64,000 nt of DNA from Bacterioplanes sanyensis (GTDB lineage: Bacteria > Pseudomonadota > Gammaproteobacteria > Pseudomonadales > Oceanobacteraceae), in assembly GCF_014652515.1 (NCBI RefSeq), contig NZ_BMYY01000015.1, forward strand, positions 19,315 through 83,314. The letters are read 5' to 3'. The notes below the pieces were generated by a model, which was not told the origin of the DNA, did not search any database, and saw only the letters and a program-made list of their open reading frames with translations. A program made the position numbers and the translations under genes. The number at the start of each line of letters is the position of its first letter. Within the stretch, counting starts at the first letter, position 1. Positions 36,414 to 47,165 of this stretch are shown one piece after another.

Positions 36414-37232
36414 ATGCCGGAGTTACCCGAGGTAGAAACCACCAAACGCGGTATCGAGCCGTGGCTGAAAGGTGCCACCATTGAGCAAGTCGTGGTGCGA
36501 CAGCCACAGCTGCGCTGGCCAGTGGTTAACGAGATTCAACAGCTGCAAGGCCAGGTGATACAGGGCTTGCAACGACGAGCCAAATACATTTTGGTCGCAA
36601 CCGACGCGGGCACTGCGATCTGGCATTTGGGCATGTCAGGCTCTTTGCGACTGGTGGAGCCGAACGAAGATACTCGTCTGCATGACCACATTGATTGGCA
36701 GCTGAGCAATGGCAAAATCCTGCGCTATCACGACCCGCGCCGCTTTGGTGCGCTGCTGTGGCTACCGGCAGGGCAGGCCTGGCAAGACAGTGAGTATTTG
36801 GCACACCTAGGGCCGGAGCCATTGAGTGACGCCTTCGACGGCGACTATCTGTATCAGCGTTCGCGTGGCAAAAAACAGGCGGTCAAAACCTTTGTAATGG
36901 ATGGCAAGGTCGTGGTCGGGGCGGGCAATATTTATGCGAATGAAGCGCTGTTTTTAGCTGGAATTCGCCCAACCACGGCCGCTGGCCGAATCAGTCGAGT
37001 ACGTTACCAGCGCTTGGCCGAGCACATTAAACAGGTGCTGGCGGCCGCCATTGAACAAGGCGGCACCACCTTGCGCGACTTTGTCGGTGGTGATGGTCAG
37101 CCCGGCTATTTTGCCCAACAGCTGTATGTTTATGGTCGTGGCGGTAAGCCTTGTCGCCAATGCAGCCAGACATTAACGGAAATACGTTTGGGTCAGCGCA
37201 GTACTGTCTACTGCCAGAGTTGCCAGCGTTGA
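36414..37232 (+). CDS. mutM: Formamidopyrimidine-DNA glycosylase
   Basis: A 272-residue repair enzyme that removes 8-oxoguanine and formamidopyrimidines. The N-terminal [17 protein letters not shown] holds the catalytic Pro and Glu; the helix-two-turn-helix ([20 protein letters not shown]) and C-terminal zinc finger (four Cys: CRQC and CQSC) are complete. It starts 75 bases after the rpmG stop, behind the terminator, with GAGGAG ahead of ATG 36414. Confidence 0.97.
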   Translation: MPELPEVETTKRGIEPWLKGATIEQVVVRQPQLRWPVVNEIQQLQGQVIQGLQRRAKYILVATDAGTAIWHLGMSGSLRLVEPNEDTRLHDHIDWQLSNGKILRYHDPRRFGALLWLPAGQAWQDSEYLAHLGPEPLSDAFDGDYLYQRSRGKKQAVKTFVMDGKVVVGAGNIYANEALFLAGIRPTTAAGRISRVRYQRLAEHIKQVLAAAIEQGGTTLRDFVGGDGQPGYFAQQLYVYGRGGKPCRQCSQTLTEIRLGQRSTVYCQSCQR

Positions 37233-37321
37233 TCTGCTTCACACTGGCGCGCATGCATCGTGACGCTCTGCACAGGTACTGCTATAGTCCCTGCTATTCT
37301 GCTTACTTGAGAGGAATGGCA

Positions 37322-38146
37322 ATGCAAGTGATGGCGGCCTTAAGGAAATCCGGAACATTGGCAGCGGCACTGACGCTGGCAACGCTGAGCACATCGGTCT
37401 CGGCCAATCAGATTGAAGAAACCCCAAGCGCGGGTGCCATCGTTGCTGATGCTGCCTTTGCTCGCCCGATGTACATTATTTTGTCTCAGGCAGGTGCACT
37501 GGTGTACGGCGCTACCTTGCCTTTGACCTTGCTTACCGACTCTGCCGATGAAGTCGCCGAGGCACTGGTGGTCACGCCATTGCAGCAAGGCTTCTTGCGT
37601 TGTTTGGGGTGTCGCAAGATCAATACCGAAGTGTCACGCATGGAAGAAGGCGATGGTAAAACCATTCAGCACTTCGTGCAGCTGAACGCCGGCTACAACA
37701 TGTTTAAGGACAAGAGCCTAGACGAGAGCGATAACGCTTTTGGTGGCGGTATTGCGGTGGGGACTCACTTTCGGTTAAGTGATACCAGCCGCTTCGATGT
37801 GATGCTGGGTGCTCGTTATTTGGGCACACCTACGTATGAAGACTTTAACGTCGAAGATCAGGTGCTGTCTTATCAAATCACCAGCCGCTTTGGTCGCGAG
37901 ATCTTTGATGGTGTCGACATCATGGGCAAACTGGGCATGCATAAATGGCAAGCCAACTGGGAAAACACCACAGCTGGTACTGACGGCAGCTCTGGCAACA
38001 CTGGCCTCTTGTACGGCCTTGGCTTTGACTTCCGCATGTCAGACGCCATGCGTACCGGCATCGAATATACCCGTTACACACTGGAAGACGGTGGCTACGA
38101 AGTGGATGTCAATACCATCGACTTTACTGCTTCGCTGATGTTCTAA
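37322..38146 (+). CDS. Two-part outer-membrane protein: DUF-like N-terminal segment plus OmpA-like barrel
   Basis: A 274-residue exported protein. After a signal peptide (about 28 residues, cut near VSA) comes a 60-residue stretch (ADAAFARPMYIILSQAGALV, TLPLTLLTDSADEVAEALVV and FLRCLGC) that resembles a small separate family known from Pseudomonas and relatives. From about residue 100 the sequence alternates as in an 8-stranded beta barrel and ends in F (TASLMF), as outer-membrane proteins do. The function is unknown. ATG 37322 has AGAGG seven bases upstream; ATG 37316 is the alternative. A bidirectional hairpin terminator follows. Confidence 0.8.
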   Translation: MQVMAALRKSGTLAAALTLATLSTSVSANQIEETPSAGAIVADAAFARPMYIILSQAGALVYGATLPLTLLTDSADEVAEALVVTPLQQGFLRCLGCRKINTEVSRMEEGDGKTIQHFVQLNAGYNMFKDKSLDESDNAFGGGIAVGTHFRLSDTSRFDVMLGARYLGTPTYEDFNVEDQVLSYQITSRFGREIFDGVDIMGKLGMHKWQANWENTTAGTDGSSGNTGLLYGLGFDFRMSDAMRTGIEYTRYTLEDGGYEVDVNTIDFTASLMF

Positions 38147-38162
38147 GCTCAGCGTTGAGTCA

Positions 38163-38190
38163 AAAAAAGGCGGCCTTAGCTGCCTTTTTT
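38163..38190. terminator. Bidirectional terminator between the outer-membrane protein and ggt
   Basis: aaaaaaggc pairs with gcctttttt (9 bp) around a 10-base centre. A-tract on one side and T-tract on the other suit termination on both strands for two convergent genes. Confidence 0.85.
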
Positions 38191-38202
38191 ATTGTCTGCA
38201 AT

Positions 38203-39939
38203 TTACTGCTGAGCATTTAGCTGAGGTACCGTCAGTACTTTGGCTTCACCGACACCTCTGGGGTCTGAGGCTGCACTCACCTTACTGTTGTGCACATCCC
38301 AAACAATGGCCTGCATATTGCCATACTGGCGACCGACAGAGCGCACTTCATGCCCCATAGCTCGCAGCGCCGTTTGCTCTGCGCGGGTAAAGGTCGTTGG
38401 CTCCATTTGGATACGGTCAGGCAAATACTGATGATGGAAACGGGGCTGGCTGACCCACTCGTGCACAGACTGTCCTTGAATGTGCCCTAGTGTACCTAAC
38501 AGCACTTGGGTGATAATGCGGCTGCCGCCCGGTGCACCGAGAATGGCGATTTGATCGCAGCTTTCGATCATGGTGGGCGTCATGCTCGACAGTGGTCGCT
38601 TGCCGCCTTCAATGGCATTGGCCTCAGCGCCCACTAAGCCATAGCTGTTGGGCACGCCAGGGGCTAACGAAAAATCGTCCATTTCGTTGTTCAAAACCAC
38701 ACCTGCGACGGTAAAGGCCGAGCCGAACGGCAAGTTGATGCTCAATGTGGCAGACACCCGATTGCCGTACTTGTCTAGCACGGATAAATGAGTGGTGTGG
38801 CGACCTTCGTGCAAGTTGGCAGGGCCTTGCATCTCTAAGCTAACGGACGCTTTATGGGCATCAATGCTGGTGGCATAGTCCGCTGCACGCTGATCGGATA
38901 AAAGCTTTTCAACCGGTACCTGATAAAAATCCGGGTCGCCCAAGAACTCAGCGCGATCACGATAAGCGCGGCGCATTACCTCAGTGAGCAAGTGAGCTTG
39001 CGCTACTTTGTCGAGCTGGCGCCAGTCGGTGCCTGTTTGCTGTTGGTAGGCATCGAGCATGCGCAGCATTTGCGCCAAGGCAATGCCACCGGACGACGGT
39101 GGCGGCGCACTGACAATGGTGTGCTCACCGTATTCAAAGAAGATGGGCTCACGCTCTACCACTTGATAGCTGGCCAGATCTTCCAGTGTCCAGTCGCCGC
39201 CATTTTCCTGAACGGCATTGACCAGGGTTTGGGCGAGTTCGCCTTGATAAAAACCCGCTTTACCTTGCTCGGCCAGCAGCTCCAGTGTTGTTGCTAACTC
39301 TGGCTGCACAATGCGGTGGCCGATGGGGGGGATGTGATTGTTATGCAGGAAGATCTTAGCCGTGGCTGGGTAGCGCTGCATGTAGTGCAGGCGAAAGTTG
39401 GCCAACTTCTGGTAGCGCTTATCAACCGCAAAACCATTGCGTGCCTGCTCAATGGCCGGCTGCAGCAGTTGCGCTAATGGCAATAGGCCATAGCGCTGCG
39501 ACAAGTAAGCAAAGGCGGCGGGCTGGCCTGGAATGGCCGCGGCTGATGGGCCGTTAATCGAGCGGTCGCGATCTGGTTTGCCGTCTTTCAGGTAATAGTC
39601 GCGGTGGGCCGCTTTGGGCGCCGTTTCGCGGGCATCAATAAAGCGATATTTGTCTTCAGCAGCGTTATAAATCAGCCAGAAACCACCTCCGCCTATGCCG
39701 GCTGCGTAAGGTTCAACCACCCCGAGTGAGGCGGCCACGGCAATGGCGGCATCGACGGCATTGCCACCGGCGGCCAGCACATCGAGCCCGGCCTGGGTGG
39801 CCATGGGGTGGGCGCTGGCAATGGCCACTGAGCCGGGTGTGGCGCCCGGTGTGGTGCGAACTTCTTCTGGGGTACTGCTACAGGCTGCTAGCAGCCAAAG
39901 GCTAACGAATAAGGTAAGAATGGTCTTTGCTTGCCTCAT
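38203..39939 (-). CDS. ggt: Gamma-glutamyltransferase, exported lipoprotein-like
   Basis: A 578-residue proenzyme that removes or transfers the gamma-glutamyl group of glutathione. It self-cleaves before a Thr nucleophile, here in GRHTTHLSVLDKYGNR. The large subunit start (IASAHPMATQAGLDVLAAGG) and small subunit (MTPTMI, LGAPGGSRIITQVLLG) are complete. The N-terminus has a lipobox (LLAACSS), so it is probably a periplasm-facing lipoprotein. It stands alone, convergent with the outer-membrane protein. Confidence 0.96.
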   Translation of the reverse strand: MRQAKTILTLFVSLWLLAACSSTPEEVRTTPGATPGSVAIASAHPMATQAGLDVLAAGGNAVDAAIAVAASLGVVEPYAAGIGGGGFWLIYNAAEDKYRFIDARETAPKAAHRDYYLKDGKPDRDRSINGPSAAAIPGQPAAFAYLSQRYGLLPLAQLLQPAIEQARNGFAVDKRYQKLANFRLHYMQRYPATAKIFLHNNHIPPIGHRIVQPELATTLELLAEQGKAGFYQGELAQTLVNAVQENGGDWTLEDLASYQVVEREPIFFEYGEHTIVSAPPPSSGGIALAQMLRMLDAYQQQTGTDWRQLDKVAQAHLLTEVMRRAYRDRAEFLGDPDFYQVPVEKLLSDQRAADYATSIDAHKASVSLEMQGPANLHEGRHTTHLSVLDKYGNRVSATLSINLPFGSAFTVAGVVLNNEMDDFSLAPGVPNSYGLVGAEANAIEGGKRPLSSMTPTMIESCDQIAILGAPGGSRIITQVLLGTLGHIQGQSVHEWVSQPRFHHQYLPDRIQMEPTTFTRAEQTALRAMGHEVRSVGRQYGNMQAIVWDVHNSKVSAASDPRGVGEAKVLTVPQLNAQQ

Positions 39940-40116
39940 TATTATTGGTCTCCGTTGGGCAATGCTAGGAATCAGCGAGCATACAGGGCGAGCGCCGTGG
40001 CTGTCATGTTGTCGGCGGTTATTGGGCGTCGATTTGGCGCAAATAGCAGGGGACTAGGCAGAGGGCAGAGGTGACACACAGGCCAGTTGCGTGACCGGCC
40101 TGTGGTGAGAGCCTGC

Positions 40117-40386
<270 letters not shown>

Positions 40387-40418
40387 TCATATCATCCGCA
40401 AGCGGATGGGCACACAGG

Positions 40419-40916
<498 letters not shown>

Positions 40917-41101
40917 CTATCATCACGGTGGGACGGCCAGTGGTTTGGCCCGTCTCGGGCGCATAGTAAACAAAAAGGACAAACCCTGCCAAACCTAATC
41001 GGTAGGGCTTGCTATGAATCAAGCCTGCTCAATCAATTCTGTGTCGGTATTTTGGCCAGAGAAACTCTGCAAAGCTCGATGCTCACTCTGACGTGAGCGG
41101 C

Positions 41102-41139
41102 CTGCCGCCAGCATGTGAGTTTCTGACCTCTGGCGGCAG
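41102..41139. terminator. Hairpin in gene-free gap before the GGDEF/EAL gene
   Basis: A perfect 10-bp stem (ctgccgccag / ctggcggcag) with an 18-base loop. No T-run; the function is open. No gene is seen in 40896-41302. Confidence 0.4.
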
Positions 41140-41302
41140 CAACTGACGACCAACGCCCAGTCAGTGGTTGAGTCGATTGCCTGTGGTGCGACAATTTATC
41201 GATTTTCTGGCCAGCTGTAGGCAGAGCGATATTGTGCGGCCGTAATGGTGCGCTCGATTGTTTATATTCCGTAGCGAGTCTCTGCAGGATCTAGCCTGAG
41301 TG

Positions 41303-43507
41303 TTAATAAGCGCCAGCGAGCCATGGAGTGAGGGGCTGCGGGTGGCCAATGGCATAACCTTGCAGAAAGTCGACGCCCAAGTCACTGAGCAGTTGGATGC
41401 TGCTTTCATCTTCGACAAACTCAGCCACCACAGCCAACTGCTGCTGCCGCGCGACTTGGCAAATACTGCTGACAATAGCCTGGTCAGCGGCGCTGGTGCG
41501 AATATCGCGCACAAACTGGCCGTCGATTTTGATGCAATCAAAAGCAAACTGTTTAAGGTAGGCGTAACTGGCCAGTCCAGTACCAAAGTCATCTAAGGCA
41601 ACACTGCAACCCAGCTGGCGCAAGCCTTTGACCAACTCAGTCGCGGCGTGAAGATCGACGATTTGCTCAGTCTCGGTGATTTCAAAGCGCAGCTGTTGTG
41701 GTCGAACCAACGATTGCTCGATGCTCAACCGAATAAAGCTCAAGGTGTCGGGCGCAGATAGGCTGGCGCCCGATAAATTAATCGAGCAGCAAGCCACCAG
41801 CTCGGGTTGCAGTTGCAGAAGGGTATGGCGAATCACCCAGCGGTCGATATCCGCCATCAAGCCGGATTGCTCGGCAACGGGCAAAAACACGCCGGGGCTG
41901 ATCACACCGCCGTCATCACCGGCCATGCGTAATAGCACCTCGAAGTACAGCCCTTGGGCTGGCCGCTGCACGGGCTGAATGGGCTGGGCGTACAGCAACA
42001 AGCGGTTGTCACGCAGCGCTTGGCGCACCTGGTTGAACACTTTGGCATTGCTGCGCTGCTGGTTGATCAGCTCGGCGGTGTCGTCTAACTGTTGCCAGCG
42101 CCGCGGTTGCTGGCTGGCTTGGTAAGCCACCTGGGCGGCGGCCTGTTGATATTGGCTGGCGTCGTCCAGTTGACCATCGATGCGCACTAGGCCCAGCGCC
42201 AGACGTAGCCGCACTGGCCGCTCGGCAACGGCAAAGGCTTGCTGCTCCAGGCGCAGATGCAGTTGGCGCAATTGCGTCAGGATGTCTTCGGCTTGGTGTG
42301 GTTCGCTGATCAACAGCGCGGCAAAATCGCCCTCGCTGAGGCGAAAGCAAGGGCTGTTGGCGGGCAGTTGCTGGTTTAAACCGCTGCCTAACTCCTGTTC
42401 GAGCAAGTGCATGGCATCGAGGCCAAACAGGTCGGTTAGTGGGCCGGTGTCCATCATGCGAAAGTAGGCCAGGTAGGCGTGTTGCTGTTTTTTTAGCAGG
42501 GCGTCGAGTTGCTGTCGCAATGCTCGGTCATTGCCGAGACGGGTAAGACTGTCGGTGACGGTCTGGCGGCGAAAATGCTTGAGCAGCCGATTGCGCTCTT
42601 GCGCCATAACATTCACCAGTTGTGCGGCCAGCGTTACCAAAATGGCCAACGCAATGGTGTCGAGCAGCCCTTGCACGCTGCTAATGGCCTGCAGGCCGGC
42701 CCAGCCGTTGATCAGGCAAACGATGAGGCCAATCACAGTGACAGCAATCATCAAGGTGCTGCTGCTGACGGCGGCACGCAGGAAAAACCAGAAAAACAAC
42801 GGGAAATACACCAGCATGGCGACGCTGGCGTAGGTGGCATTTTGCAGCAAATCAAAGCTCAGGGTCGAGCCGATCAGCAGTATCAGCAGCCCTAGCCAAA
42901 TGCGCATCGCCAGCGGCGCAAAGTCAGCATTCAGCTGGCGGACAAACCTCGCGGGTGAGGCCAGCAGAGGCCACAGCAAGGGTAAAAACAACAGCATGCC
43001 CAGGGCCTCAAAGGCCCAGTAACTGAGCCACACGTCGATGAGCAAGAAATCTTGGTAGTCGGGGGCGCCGAGTATTAGGCTCAGGCTGCCTCCCAAGGCC
43101 ACCAAAGCGGTAGCGGCCAGCACCGCTAACCCATAAAACGCCGACAGCTGGCGCACGCTGCTGGCGCCTTGAGTGGGAATGCGCGTCAGTCGGTTCAGCC
43201 CGCTGGCGGCTAACCAAGCGCCGGTAGAGGTGGATACCGTCACCCCTGCTGCGATGGCCACACTGTAGTCTTGCCAGCCATAGCACCAGGCAAACAGGGC
43301 AGGAATCTGCAGCAAAAACGCCAGCCGATAACCGTTCAACCAGCAAGCACATAACCACGCGGTGACCGGCCAGATAGCGGAAATCGCTAAGCCGTTGATG
43401 CTGAACAAGCGCGACACTTCCGCCATGGCAATCAAGGCCACTGGCATCAGTGCGATCAGGGGAAGTTGGGCGCTGGTTTTAACCGGTTGAGCCGTCTCGG
43501 TCAGCAT
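41303..43507 (-). CDS. Membrane GGDEF/EAL cyclic-di-GMP protein
   Basis: A 734-residue protein. The N-terminal about 300 residues hold about eight membrane segments of MASE1 type (sensor). The GGDEF domain is degenerate: the loop reads RLSEGDFAALL instead of GGDEF, so cyclase activity is unlikely. The EAL domain keeps its key residues: YFEVLLRM, INLSGASL, FEITETEQI, LDDFGTGLASYAYLKQF and AEFVEDE; hence probably a c-di-GMP phosphodiesterase. The sensed signal is unknown. It has its own promoter region (gap of 97 bases to the next gene). ATG 43507 gives the full first membrane segment. Confidence 0.9.
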   Translation of the reverse strand: MLTETAQPVKTSAQLPLIALMPVALIAMAEVSRLFSINGLAISAIWPVTAWLCACWLNGYRLAFLLQIPALFAWCYGWQDYSVAIAAGVTVSTSTGAWLAASGLNRLTRIPTQGASSVRQLSAFYGLAVLAATALVALGGSLSLILGAPDYQDFLLIDVWLSYWAFEALGMLLFLPLLWPLLASPARFVRQLNADFAPLAMRIWLGLLILLIGSTLSFDLLQNATYASVAMLVYFPLFFWFFLRAAVSSSTLMIAVTVIGLIVCLINGWAGLQAISSVQGLLDTIALAILVTLAAQLVNVMAQERNRLLKHFRRQTVTDSLTRLGNDRALRQQLDALLKKQQHAYLAYFRMMDTGPLTDLFGLDAMHLLEQELGSGLNQQLPANSPCFRLSEGDFAALLISEPHQAEDILTQLRQLHLRLEQQAFAVAERPVRLRLALGLVRIDGQLDDASQYQQAAAQVAYQASQQPRRWQQLDDTAELINQQRSNAKVFNQVRQALRDNRLLLYAQPIQPVQRPAQGLYFEVLLRMAGDDGGVISPGVFLPVAEQSGLMADIDRWVIRHTLLQLQPELVACCSINLSGASLSAPDTLSFIRLSIEQSLVRPQQLRFEITETEQIVDLHAATELVKGLRQLGCSVALDDFGTGLASYAYLKQFAFDCIKIDGQFVRDIRTSAADQAIVSSICQVARQQQLAVVAEFVEDESSIQLLSDLGVDFLQGYAIGHPQPLTPWLAGAY

Positions 43508-43604
43508 GCGATTCGTCCGTTTTTGTTCCCTGTAAAGCTAGCAGAGGAAGCGCAAGAGAACAGTTTCCCGGCGACGGAGATTTGTCACCGGGTGAGTGGG
43601 TGAA

Positions 43605-44429
43605 TCAGTCGCTGCTGTTGGAGTGAATGGTCATTTGTGGGAAAGGAATTTCAATACCGGCCTCATCAAAGCGCAGTTTGATGGTCTCTAGCAGCTCAAA
43701 GCGCACGGGCCAGTAGTCCTCGGCCTTGACCCAAGGACGCACCACAAAGTTGACTGACGAATCGGCCAATTCCGACACCGCCACCGTGTGGGCAGGGTCT
43801 TTCAGAATTTTCGGATGGCGCTCCAGCAGATCGATGAGCAGCTGCTTGGCGAGGCGCAGATCGCTGCCGTAGTCGATGCCGATCACCAGGTCGATGCGGC
43901 GCAGCTTTTCTTCCGAGTAGTTGGTCATGGTATTGCCGAACACATTGCCGTTGGGCACGGTCACGACACGGTTATCTGGCGTGGTTAAGCGCGTACTGAA
44001 AATGGTGATGCGGCTGACCGAACCCGCCACGCCATCAACCTCCACATAATCGCCCACTTTGAATGGCCGAAATAAGATCAGCATGGTGCCGGCGGCAAAG
44101 TGCGATAACGAATCTTTTAATGCCAAGCCGACTGCCAGACCGGCGGCACCCAGCAGGGCGACTAATGATGTGGTATCCAGTCCCAGTTGCGACAGCGCCA
44201 GCACGATCACCAGCAGCGTCAAGGCTGAGCCGGCCACCGTGGTTAGGAACTCCGTGAGAATGGGGTCCAGCTTGGCCTTGGTCATGGCAGCAGCGGCCAT
44301 GCGGGTCAGTGCTTTGGCCAGCAGTCGACCGATCAAGAACACCAGCAACGCCATCAGCAGTTGCACGCCCCAAGGCAATACATAGCCGTGCCAGATGACA
44401 TCCGGGTTGATGTTGAAATCCCAGTTCAT
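43605..44429 (-). CDS. Small-conductance mechanosensitive channel (MscS family)
   Basis: A 274-residue channel. Three membrane segments (VQLLMALLVFLIGRLLAKAL, SALTLLVIVLALSQLGLDTT and the pore-lining VALLGAAGLAVGLALKDSLS, then FAAGTMLI) and a C-terminal beta/cage domain (VEVDGVAGSVSRITIFSTRL and VPNGNVFGNTMTNYS). It opens under membrane tension to release solutes on osmotic downshock. I start at ATG 44429, with GGAGG before it; the frame runs on to 44501. Confidence 0.94.
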   Translation of the reverse strand: MNWDFNINPDVIWHGYVLPWGVQLLMALLVFLIGRLLAKALTRMAAAAMTKAKLDPILTEFLTTVAGSALTLLVIVLALSQLGLDTTSLVALLGAAGLAVGLALKDSLSHFAAGTMLILFRPFKVGDYVEVDGVAGSVSRITIFSTRLTTPDNRVVTVPNGNVFGNTMTNYSEEKLRRIDLVIGIDYGSDLRLAKQLLIDLLERHPKILKDPAHTVAVSELADSSVNFVVRPWVKAEDYWPVRFELLETIKLRFDEAGIEIPFPQMTIHSNSSD

Positions 44430-44510
44430 GTTGCCTCCAAATAGCGGCCCAGCCGCATTAATTGATGGCTTGACCATGCCAGTCGCTACCTGGGATATCA
44501 ACTGCGCTGA

Positions 44511-45548
44511 TCAGTCACGCGGTGCGTAGGCGAATACGTCGGAGTGCATATTGGCCTGGGTCAGCCCCAGTGGCGCCAACTGGTCAAGGGTGCCGTACAC
44601 CATATTAGGCGAGCCGCAGGCAAACAGCTGTACCTGGCTTAGGTCGTCAAAGTCTTCATGAATCATCTGATACAGCCAGCCGGCACGGCCTTGCCAGTCG
44701 TCGGCGTGTTGCTCGATCACCGGGTGGTAATGCACATTGGCATACTCATGGGCCCACTGGCGCGGCAGCTCGGGCAAATAAAAGCCGATGCGGGCGCGGT
44801 TAGACCAATAAATATGAATCTCTTGCTCTGGGTTAAGGGCCAAGGCCGCCTCGGTCAGAGCTTTAATCTGCGAAAAACCGCTGCCAGCCGCTACCATAAT
44901 CAGCGGCTGCTGGCGATGCTGCTGGATAAACTCCGGCGTTAAAATGCAATCGCCGCCGGGCAGGGTGGCCTTCACCACCACGGCGGTTTTTAGCTGTTGA
45001 ATAACGGCATTGGCGGTATCGCTGTTGGCGGCAATGTGCAGCTGTAAGCGGCGCCCGTCGCCCTGGCCCGAGAGCGCAGAGGGAATGCTGGCAATGGAAT
45101 AGGGGAACTGCTGCGGCTGACCTTGCTCATCAACGACGTGTAACAGCACATATTGGCCGGGCCAAAAGTCGAACTGAGTGCCGGCAGGTGCCAGTAGCTC
45201 AACGCGGTAAATATTGTCGGCCAACAGCTCGACCACCGGCACCTGGCAGGCCAGAGTCACTTCGGGTTTGTGGTCGCGGGTATGGACGTCGGTCATATAC
45301 AGCTCAATATGGTTGATCGGTTCGCAGGCGCAGCATAATACCTGATTGTGTTGCTCAAGTATTGTCTGGGCCAGTGAGTTGCGACAGTGCACAGTGCCTG
45401 TCAGTCGCTCGCCTTTGCAAATTTGGCAAACGCCATTAGCGCAGCTCACACGCAGTTGAATGCCTTGGCGCTCGGCTGCGGCGGCGATGGTTTCGCCGGC
45501 CTCGGCAGTGATGCTAAGGCCGGACGGCTGAAAGGTCACCGTGGCCAT
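44511..45548 (-). CDS. [2Fe-2S]-FAD-NAD(P)H reductase next to ubiD
   Basis: A 345-residue electron-transfer protein: an N-terminal plant-type [2Fe-2S] domain (CANGVCQIC, then a single Cys in LCCACE), an FAD domain (QYVLLHV, YSIASIPS) and an NAD(P)H domain (IMVAAGSGFSQIKALTEA, FACGSPNMVYGTL). Domain order matches CDP-6-deoxyglucoseen reductase and phenol/benzoate oxygenase reductases. The start overlaps the ubiD stop by one base (TGATG). This pairing is known in Pseudomonas; a reductant role for prenylated-flavin or ubiquinone steps is inferred. Confidence 0.9.
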   Translation of the reverse strand: MATVTFQPSGLSITAEAGETIAAAAERQGIQLRVSCANGVCQICKGERLTGTVHCRNSLAQTILEQHNQVLCCACEPINHIELYMTDVHTRDHKPEVTLACQVPVVELLADNIYRVELLAPAGTQFDFWPGQYVLLHVVDEQGQPQQFPYSIASIPSALSGQGDGRRLQLHIAANSDTANAVIQQLKTAVVVKATLPGGDCILTPEFIQQHRQQPLIMVAAGSGFSQIKALTEAALALNPEQEIHIYWSNRARIGFYLPELPRQWAHEYANVHYHPVIEQHADDWQGRAGWLYQMIHEDFDDLSQVQLFACGSPNMVYGTLDQLAPLGLTQANMHSDVFAYAPRD

Positions 45549-47014
45549 CAGTCGATCCCGAGCTTGTCCCACAGGGCATCGACTTTGTCTTTAACGGCTT
45601 GGTCCATGACGATGGGGGTGCCCCATTCACGCTCGGTTTCGCCTGGCCACTTATTGGTGGCGTCCATGCCCATTTTTGAGCCCAGGCCCGACACCGGCGA
45701 GGCAAAGTCGAGGTAATCGATGGGGGTGTTTTCCACCAATGTGGTGTCGCGCGCTGGGTCCATGCGGGTAGTAATGGCCCAAATCACATCTTCCCAGTTG
45801 CGAGTATCGACATCGTCGTCCACCACAATCACAAACTTGGTGTACATAAACTGGCGTAAAAACGACCACACGCCCATCATCACGCGCTTGGCATGGCCTG
45901 GGTATTGTTTCTTCATGCTGACCACCGCCATGCGGTAGGAACAGCCTTCCGGTGGCAGATAAAAATCGACAATTTCCGGAAACTGCTTTTGCAAAATGGG
46001 CACGAACACTTCGTTCAATGCCACCCCTAGAATCGCCGGCTCATCGGGCGGGCGGCCGGTGTAGGTGCTGTGATAAATCGGATCTTGGCGCTGGGTAATG
46101 CGCTCGACCGTCAATACCGGGAAGTGATCGACTTCGTTGTAGTAGCCGGTATGGTCGCCAAATGGCCCTTCCGGGGCGGTATCGCCGGGGTGAATCACAC
46201 CCTCTAATACAATTTCGGCCGAGGCCGGCACCATCAACTCGTTGCCAATGCTTTTTACCAGCTCGGTGCGACTGTCGCGCAGCAGGCCAGCAAAGGCGTA
46301 TTCACTCAGGGTGTCGGGCACGGGCGTGACGGCACCCAAAATCGTCGCTGGGTCGGCGCCCAGCGCCACCGACACTGGGAACGGCTCCCCCGGATGCGCT
46401 TGCTGCCACTCTTGAAAATCCAACGCACCGCCACGGTGACTAAGCCAGCGCATAATGACCCGGTTTTTGCCAATCACTTGCTGGCGGTATATCCCTAAAT
46501 TGTGGCGTTCTTTGTGTGGCCCTTTGGTAATCACCAAAGGCCAGGTAATCAGTGGGCCGCCATCGCCAGGCCAGCAGTGCTGCACGGGAATTTTGCTGAG
46601 ATCGACATCGTCGCCTTCCAGCACCACTTGCTGACACGGCGCTTTTTTGACCTCTTTCGGCCCCATGGCCAGCACTTTTTTAAAGATCGGCAGTTTCGAC
46701 CACGCGTCTTTCATGCCCTTGGGCGGCTCGGGCTCTTTTAAAAAGGCCAATAGCTTGCCGACTTCCCGCAGCGCCTCGGTGGAGTCTTCACCCATGCCTA
46801 AGGCGACGCGCTCGGGGGTGCCAAACAGGTTGGCCAACACCGGCATGTCGTAGCCCTTGGGGTTTTCGAACAGCAGTGCCGGGCCGCCTTTGCGCAAGGT
46901 GCGGTCGGCGATTTCGGTCATTTCCAGATGGGGGTCGATCTCTTGCTTGATGCGTTTGAGCTCGCCGCGCTTTTCCAGCAGCTTGATGAAGTCACGCAGA
47001 TCTGCGTATTTCAC
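45548..47014 (-). CDS. ubiD: 4-hydroxy-3-polyprenylbenzoate decarboxylase
   Basis: A 488-residue prenylated-FMN-dependent decarboxylase of ubiquinone synthesis. The N-terminus [20 protein letters not shown] and the E(x)LxE-type active region ([12 protein letters not shown]), with the substrate/cofactor segments [20 protein letters not shown] and [17 protein letters not shown], are typical. It runs opposite to the DUF423 gene 150 bases away and is followed by an overlapping reductase gene. Confidence 0.96.
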   Translation of the reverse strand: MKYADLRDFIKLLEKRGELKRIKQEIDPHLEMTEIADRTLRKGGPALLFENPKGYDMPVLANLFGTPERVALGMGEDSTEALREVGKLLAFLKEPEPPKGMKDAWSKLPIFKKVLAMGPKEVKKAPCQQVVLEGDDVDLSKIPVQHCWPGDGGPLITWPLVITKGPHKERHNLGIYRQQVIGKNRVIMRWLSHRGGALDFQEWQQAHPGEPFPVSVALGADPATILGAVTPVPDTLSEYAFAGLLRDSRTELVKSIGNELMVPASAEIVLEGVIHPGDTAPEGPFGDHTGYYNEVDHFPVLTVERITQRQDPIYHSTYTGRPPDEPAILGVALNEVFVPILQKQFPEIVDFYLPPEGCSYRMAVVSMKKQYPGHAKRVMMGVWSFLRQFMYTKFVIVVDDDVDTRNWEDVIWAITTRMDPARDTTLVENTPIDYLDFASPVSGLGSKMGMDATNKWPGETEREWGTPIVMDQAVKDKVDALWDKLGID

Positions 47015-47165
47015 GATGTCAGCCTCACTTGCTCAGTGTGCGGCGAGTATACCAGTGGGCGGTAAAATCCGCTGCAAAACTTGTACAAGCGTTGCGGCTT
47101 CTGGCGCTACTCGCCGCATTGGTCAGTTGTTATACTGCGCCGCCTTTCAGCGACCGGAAGTATTC

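Noticed and set aside
46857..47165. N-terminal extension of the DUF423 gene
   Set aside because: It runs antisense through ubiD; the family start and ribosome site are at 47166.
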